Assembly: GCA_020440935.1 (NCBI GenBank)
Contig: JAGRNC010000095.1
Coordinates: 1-8,587 of the forward strand
Origin: Leptospiraceae bacterium
GTDB lineage: Bacteria; Spirochaetota; Leptospiria; Leptospirales; Leptonemataceae
Length of the DNA: 8,587 nucleotides
Direction: 5' to 3'
Shown here: positions 6,265-8,587 of the stretch, one piece after another
Layout: the number at the start of each line of letters is the position of its first letter
Position numbering within the stretch: position 1 is the first letter of the stretch
Notes under the pieces: model-generated
Databases searched by the model: none
What the model was told of the DNA's origin: nothing
What the model saw: the letters and a program-made list of their open reading frames with translations, nothing else
Translations under genes and position numbers: made by a program

Positions 6265-7008
6265 ATGGAAGATCTGGCAGTGGACGTAAAGGATCGGGAG
6301 CGCATCCTGGATGCAGTGAATGCCGGCAAGCGGGTGAAATTTGTCACCTACTCGCTCACCGATACAATGGAGCGGCAGCTTGACTTTGTTGTGGCGGCCA
6401 TCCTAAAGAAGTACAATCATTCAAAGCTACAAAGCACTCTGTATTCCTGCCTGAAAGAACTGGTGGTAAATGCCACAAAGGCAAATGCCAAGCGTGTGTA
6501 CTTCGAAGAGCTTGGATTGGACATTGCCAACCCGGATCAATACCGACAGGGCATGGAAAGCCTCAAATCCAATCTTTCCGAAAGCTGGATCAAGAAATAC
6601 GGAGAACTGGCGCGCCGGGCCGGGCTGGAAAGCTCGATTTCTTTCGACCATAACCCCCACGGCCTCCGCATTATTGTGCTCAACGATACCGATCTACTGG
6701 GCGCCGATGAATCCCGAATTCGAGAGAAGCTCTCGGAGGGGATGAGCTACGAAGACCTGCTTTCTTTTTACATGGCCAATGGCGATCAGACCGAAGGGGA
6801 GGGCATGGGTCTGGTCATGAATTTGCTACTTCTGAAGGGCGAGGAGATTGATCCTGCGCTGTTTCGAATTGGCAATCTGGACGGAAAGACCATGGGACGC
6901 ATCGAGATCCCATTCTCGGAAAAATTCCAGAGCGTTCGTGGTACAGATCCGCGAGGCTGGAAAGAACGGCCCCCACAGGGAGAAATCGAACTGGATTTCA
7001 CCAAGTAA
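6265..7008 (+). CDS. Stand-alone GHKL (HATPase_c) ATP-binding protein
   Basis: This 247-residue soluble protein has histidine-kinase-type ATP-binding motifs but no sensor, membrane segment or recognisable dimerisation/phospho-acceptor domain. The N-box is K-E-L-V-V-N-A-T-K-A (64-73) with E65 and N69. A G1-like strand and loop I-I-V-L-N-D-T-D-L lies at 136-144. The glycine-rich lid E-G-E-G-M-G-L lies at 178-183. Between the N-box and G1 strand is a charged helical insert of about 45 residues, longer than usual. The N-terminal 50 residues, with F-V-T-Y-S-L-T-D-T-M-E-R-Q-L, could form a helical pairing segment. Possible roles are an anti-sigma/serine-kinase-like switch, a partial kinase working in trans, or a non-kinase GHKL ATPase; the sequence does not decide. 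I have an impression that similar proteins occur in other spirochaetes, but I cannot verify it. It ends 32 bp from the convergent cytochrome gene. Confidence 0.82.
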   Translation: MEDLAVDVKDRERILDAVNAGKRVKFVTYSLTDTMERQLDFVVAAILKKYNHSKLQSTLYSCLKELVVNATKANAKRVYFEELGLDIANPDQYRQGMESLKSNLSESWIKKYGELARRAGLESSISFDHNPHGLRIIVLNDTDLLGADESRIREKLSEGMSYEDLLSFYMANGDQTEGEGMGLVMNLLLLKGEEIDPALFRIGNLDGKTMGRIEIPFSEKFQSVRGTDPRGWKERPPQGEIELDFTK

Positions 7009-7040
7009 TCCCTGCGCAGACCCCCTTCTCCAGGAATAGC

Positions 7041-8378
7041 TCAGGGCTCAATCTGGCTGCCGGGTATGGGCATCAAGTAATCCTCTTCCAATAGTACTCT
7101 GGACATTGGATAATGCTGGCGCAGGTTGCGAATTCGATTGCGGAATTCGGGCGCGGCGCGATCGGCCGTGTATTCCATATATTTGGCATTCTTTTCGATG
7201 AGCCGCACATGTTCGGCTTTCAAGTGAATCCGAATGGGTCGGGCGGGAAGCTCGCTGGAGCCTTTCCAGTATCGCACTTCGCCTGAATACAGACGATTGT
7301 CCTGGATCTGTCTCGCTTCCGGATCCCATTCCCAGATCTGGCCAATGCGATAGTTCTGTTCTATGCGACCCCCTGGATAAAACGCCGTGACCGTAATTCG
7401 AATAAATCTCTCCGGGTCGCCGGTAGGCAAATCGTGGCCAGTGTTTAGATTCTCCATGCGAACGCTCCAGTTCCATTTCCTGGTTTTGGGATCCCAACCA
7501 TAGTCCGCCGAAAGCCCGAGCCCGCTTCGGTAACCGCCTGCTTCCTGGAGATTCATCAGCCCAAACTCTTTGGGAACTCCGCCTCCGATGAAGTAATGTC
7601 TATGCGAAAGTCTTATTGGACCATCTTTGTTGGCTATGGAACGCTCCACTTCCGGCATATGACAATCGCTGCAAGCCTTCGCTGCCAGATTCGAAGAATG
7701 CAGCTCATTGCCGGTGTTAAAGAAACATACCAGCGAAGAGGCAACTTTGTAGGTAACGTTGTGGCAATCCAGGCATCGGTTTCGCAAGCCTTGCGGATCC
7801 ACAACCACTGGATGGGGCGCCTTTCCCGTACCCAGCGGGCCCACCACCACTGTCTTTCCTTGCGATTGTCTTAGATGGCAGGTGGCGCAGGTTACGCCTT
7901 CTTCGCGCATCTTTTCATCGAACGATGGATTTTCTGTGGCGATTGGTTTGAGCAGGTCTCCATCCAGTACCGATTCGACAATTTCTTTTCGCTGATTGCC
8001 CACCGGGATATGGCAGTTCAGACAGAGCCATTGCGGCGAAGTGGGCTTGGAAAGTTCGGATTGAAATTGCAGGTCGGAAAGCGCATGGGCATGCGTGGAG
8101 CCCGACCATTCGCGGTAATGATCCTGGTGGCAATGCCCGCAATCGGATGCCTTGATTCCCGGGGAGCCCTCCAGAGGAGCAAAGACGGCCGTGGGCATCG
8201 CCCAGGTCTGTCCGGGAAAGATCTCCTGAACTGGCTTTGGTCCTTTCTCTGGGCTGCAGCCAGGCATTACCAGGGCAGCCATTGTTATCGTCCGAAAGAA
8301 AACCATGCCTGGGAACCGTATAAGGGAAGTGAAGACCCCGGGCGTTGCCGGATTCCTCCGCAATATTTGTAAGCGCAT
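7041..8378 (-). CDS. Pentaheme c-type cytochrome (c554-like), probable lipoprotein
   Basis: The 445-residue protein has five C-x-x-C-H heme sites: CGHCH (80-84), CLNCH (119-123), CATCH (164-168), CLDCH (202-206) and CSDCH (236-240). The first sits in a c554-type context, C-H-Q-D-H-Y-R-E-W-S-G-S-T-H-A, whose later His residues may be distal heme ligands. The C-terminal part carries N-T-G-H-D-L-P-T-G (312-320), a motif common in multiheme cytochromes, followed by a heme-free beta-rich domain. A hydrophobic segment ending M-P-G-C-S (Cys41) suggests a lipoprotein exported to the envelope. The long 24-residue leader before it raises a start question: the ATG at 8378 has GGAG about 12 nt upstream, while the internal ATG at 8306 lacks a usable site. 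Its role is electron transfer or reduction of an unknown small molecule. A partial rhodanese gene lies 55 bp upstream on the same strand. Confidence 0.9.
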   Translation of the reverse strand: MRLQILRRNPATPGVFTSLIRFPGMVFFRTITMAALVMPGCSPEKGPKPVQEIFPGQTWAMPTAVFAPLEGSPGIKASDCGHCHQDHYREWSGSTHAHALSDLQFQSELSKPTSPQWLCLNCHIPVGNQRKEIVESVLDGDLLKPIATENPSFDEKMREEGVTCATCHLRQSQGKTVVVGPLGTGKAPHPVVVDPQGLRNRCLDCHNVTYKVASSLVCFFNTGNELHSSNLAAKACSDCHMPEVERSIANKDGPIRLSHRHYFIGGGVPKEFGLMNLQEAGGYRSGLGLSADYGWDPKTRKWNWSVRMENLNTGHDLPTGDPERFIRITVTAFYPGGRIEQNYRIGQIWEWDPEARQIQDNRLYSGEVRYWKGSSELPARPIRIHLKAEHVRLIEKNAKYMEYTADRAAPEFRNRIRNLRQHYPMSRVLLEEDYLMPIPGSQIEP

Positions 8379-8433
8379 CGATTTAATTCACTCCGAGGGA
8401 TCTGATTTTAGTTCGGCCCGGCATGCAACAATG

Positions 8434-8587
8434 TCAGTGAACCAGCGGATATCGCTCGGAATTCTGGGCCGACCAGAGCCACATGCTTCCTGCGAAATTA
8501 TAGGCCTCGTAGCCATAATGCCGGAGTATGACCGTTGCCATGGAAGAGCGCACCCCGCCGGTGCAATAGGCTACTATGGGTTTATCT
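8434..8587 (-). CDS. Rhodanese-domain sulfurtransferase, C-terminal fragment
   Basis: The last 50 codons of a minus-strand gene lie at the window edge, with a TGA at 8434-8436; the 5' part is outside. The fragment opens with K-P-I-V-A-Y-C-T-G-G-V-R-S-S, the rhodanese active-site loop: catalytic Cys at fragment residue 8 and a six-residue C-T-G-G-V-R loop. It continues with the usual helix, then H-Y-G-Y-E-A-Y-N-F-A-G-S-M-W-L-W and P-L near the end, as in PspE/GlpE and other rhodanese domains. Such enzymes move sulfane sulfur from thiosulfate or persulfides to an acceptor. Whether this is a single-domain protein or the C-terminal domain of a larger one (such as a tRNA-modifying rhodanese) cannot be seen. 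The cytochrome gene starts 55 bp downstream on the same strand with no clear terminator between, so they may be co-transcribed. Confidence 0.9.
   Translation of the reverse strand, partial: DKPIVAYCTGGVRSSMATVILRHYGYEAYNFAGSMWLWSAQNSERYPLVH

Noticed and set aside
6162..6347. N-terminal extension of the phosphodiesterase to an ATG at 6347
   Set aside because: It would overlap the divergent GHKL gene, adds about 60 low-complexity Arg/Ser-rich residues before the membrane anchor, and lacks the strong ribosome-binding site found before the ATG at 6161.
7009..7040. Terminator between the convergent GHKL and cytochrome genes
   Set aside because: The 32-bp gap has no stem-loop with a T-run on either strand.
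8304..8306. Internal ATG as the real cytochrome start
   Set aside because: It would give a shorter, more typical lipoprotein signal, but no usable Shine-Dalgarno lies upstream and the n-region would have few positive charges. The upstream ATG is kept with some doubt.
7875..8372. Plus-strand open frame of about 165 codons antisense to the cytochrome N-terminus
   Set aside because: It lies opposite the heme motifs of a well-supported cytochrome and shows no domain of its own.

Overview
The window is bacterial chromosomal DNA, gene-dense, with near-even base composition by eye. Several proteins have an N-terminal hydrophobic stretch that ends in a Cys preceded by an unusual residue (LHC, VQC, TRC, PGC). 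Such loose lipoboxes are typical of spirochaetes. Together with the gene content, this suggests a Leptospirales-like spirochaete of moderate GC, closer to Leptonema or Turneriella than to low-GC Leptospira. That assignment is an inference and no marker gene in the window settles it.

Layout. Bases 1-4399 (+) hold a tightly packed four-gene operon: a DUF4129-like membrane protein (5' end outside the window), a DUF4350-like membrane protein, a MoxR-family AAA+ ATPase and a DUF58 (von Willebrand A-like) protein. Junctions are a 4-bp overlap, a 3-bp gap and a 1-bp gap. Bases 4400-4560 are non-coding and carry a degenerate direct repeat with an exact 43-bp period. Bases 4561-6161 (-) hold two genes overlapping by 4 bp: a membrane-anchored glycerophosphodiester phosphodiesterase followed by a TesA-like SGNH hydrolase that looks like a lipoprotein. 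A 103-bp divergent spacer leads to 6265-7008 (+), a stand-alone GHKL/HATPase-domain protein. Bases 7041-8378 (-) hold a five-heme c-type cytochrome, probably a lipoprotein. From 8434 to the window edge (-) lies the C-terminal end of a rhodanese.

How the genes may work together. MoxR with DUF58 is a known pairing of a AAA+ chaperone-like ATPase and a vWA-like partner. The two membrane proteins ahead of it would place the machinery at the inner membrane. The phosphodiesterase and TesA-like pair fit sequential breakdown of phospholipids: deacylation of lysophospholipids, then cleavage of the glycerophosphodiester to glycerol-3-phosphate. That would be meaningful in an organism that lives on fatty acids. 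The cytochrome and rhodanese share a strand and a short gap and may form a redox or sulfur unit. I found no tRNA, rRNA, insertion sequence, CRISPR array or prophage gene, and no convincing intrinsic terminator.
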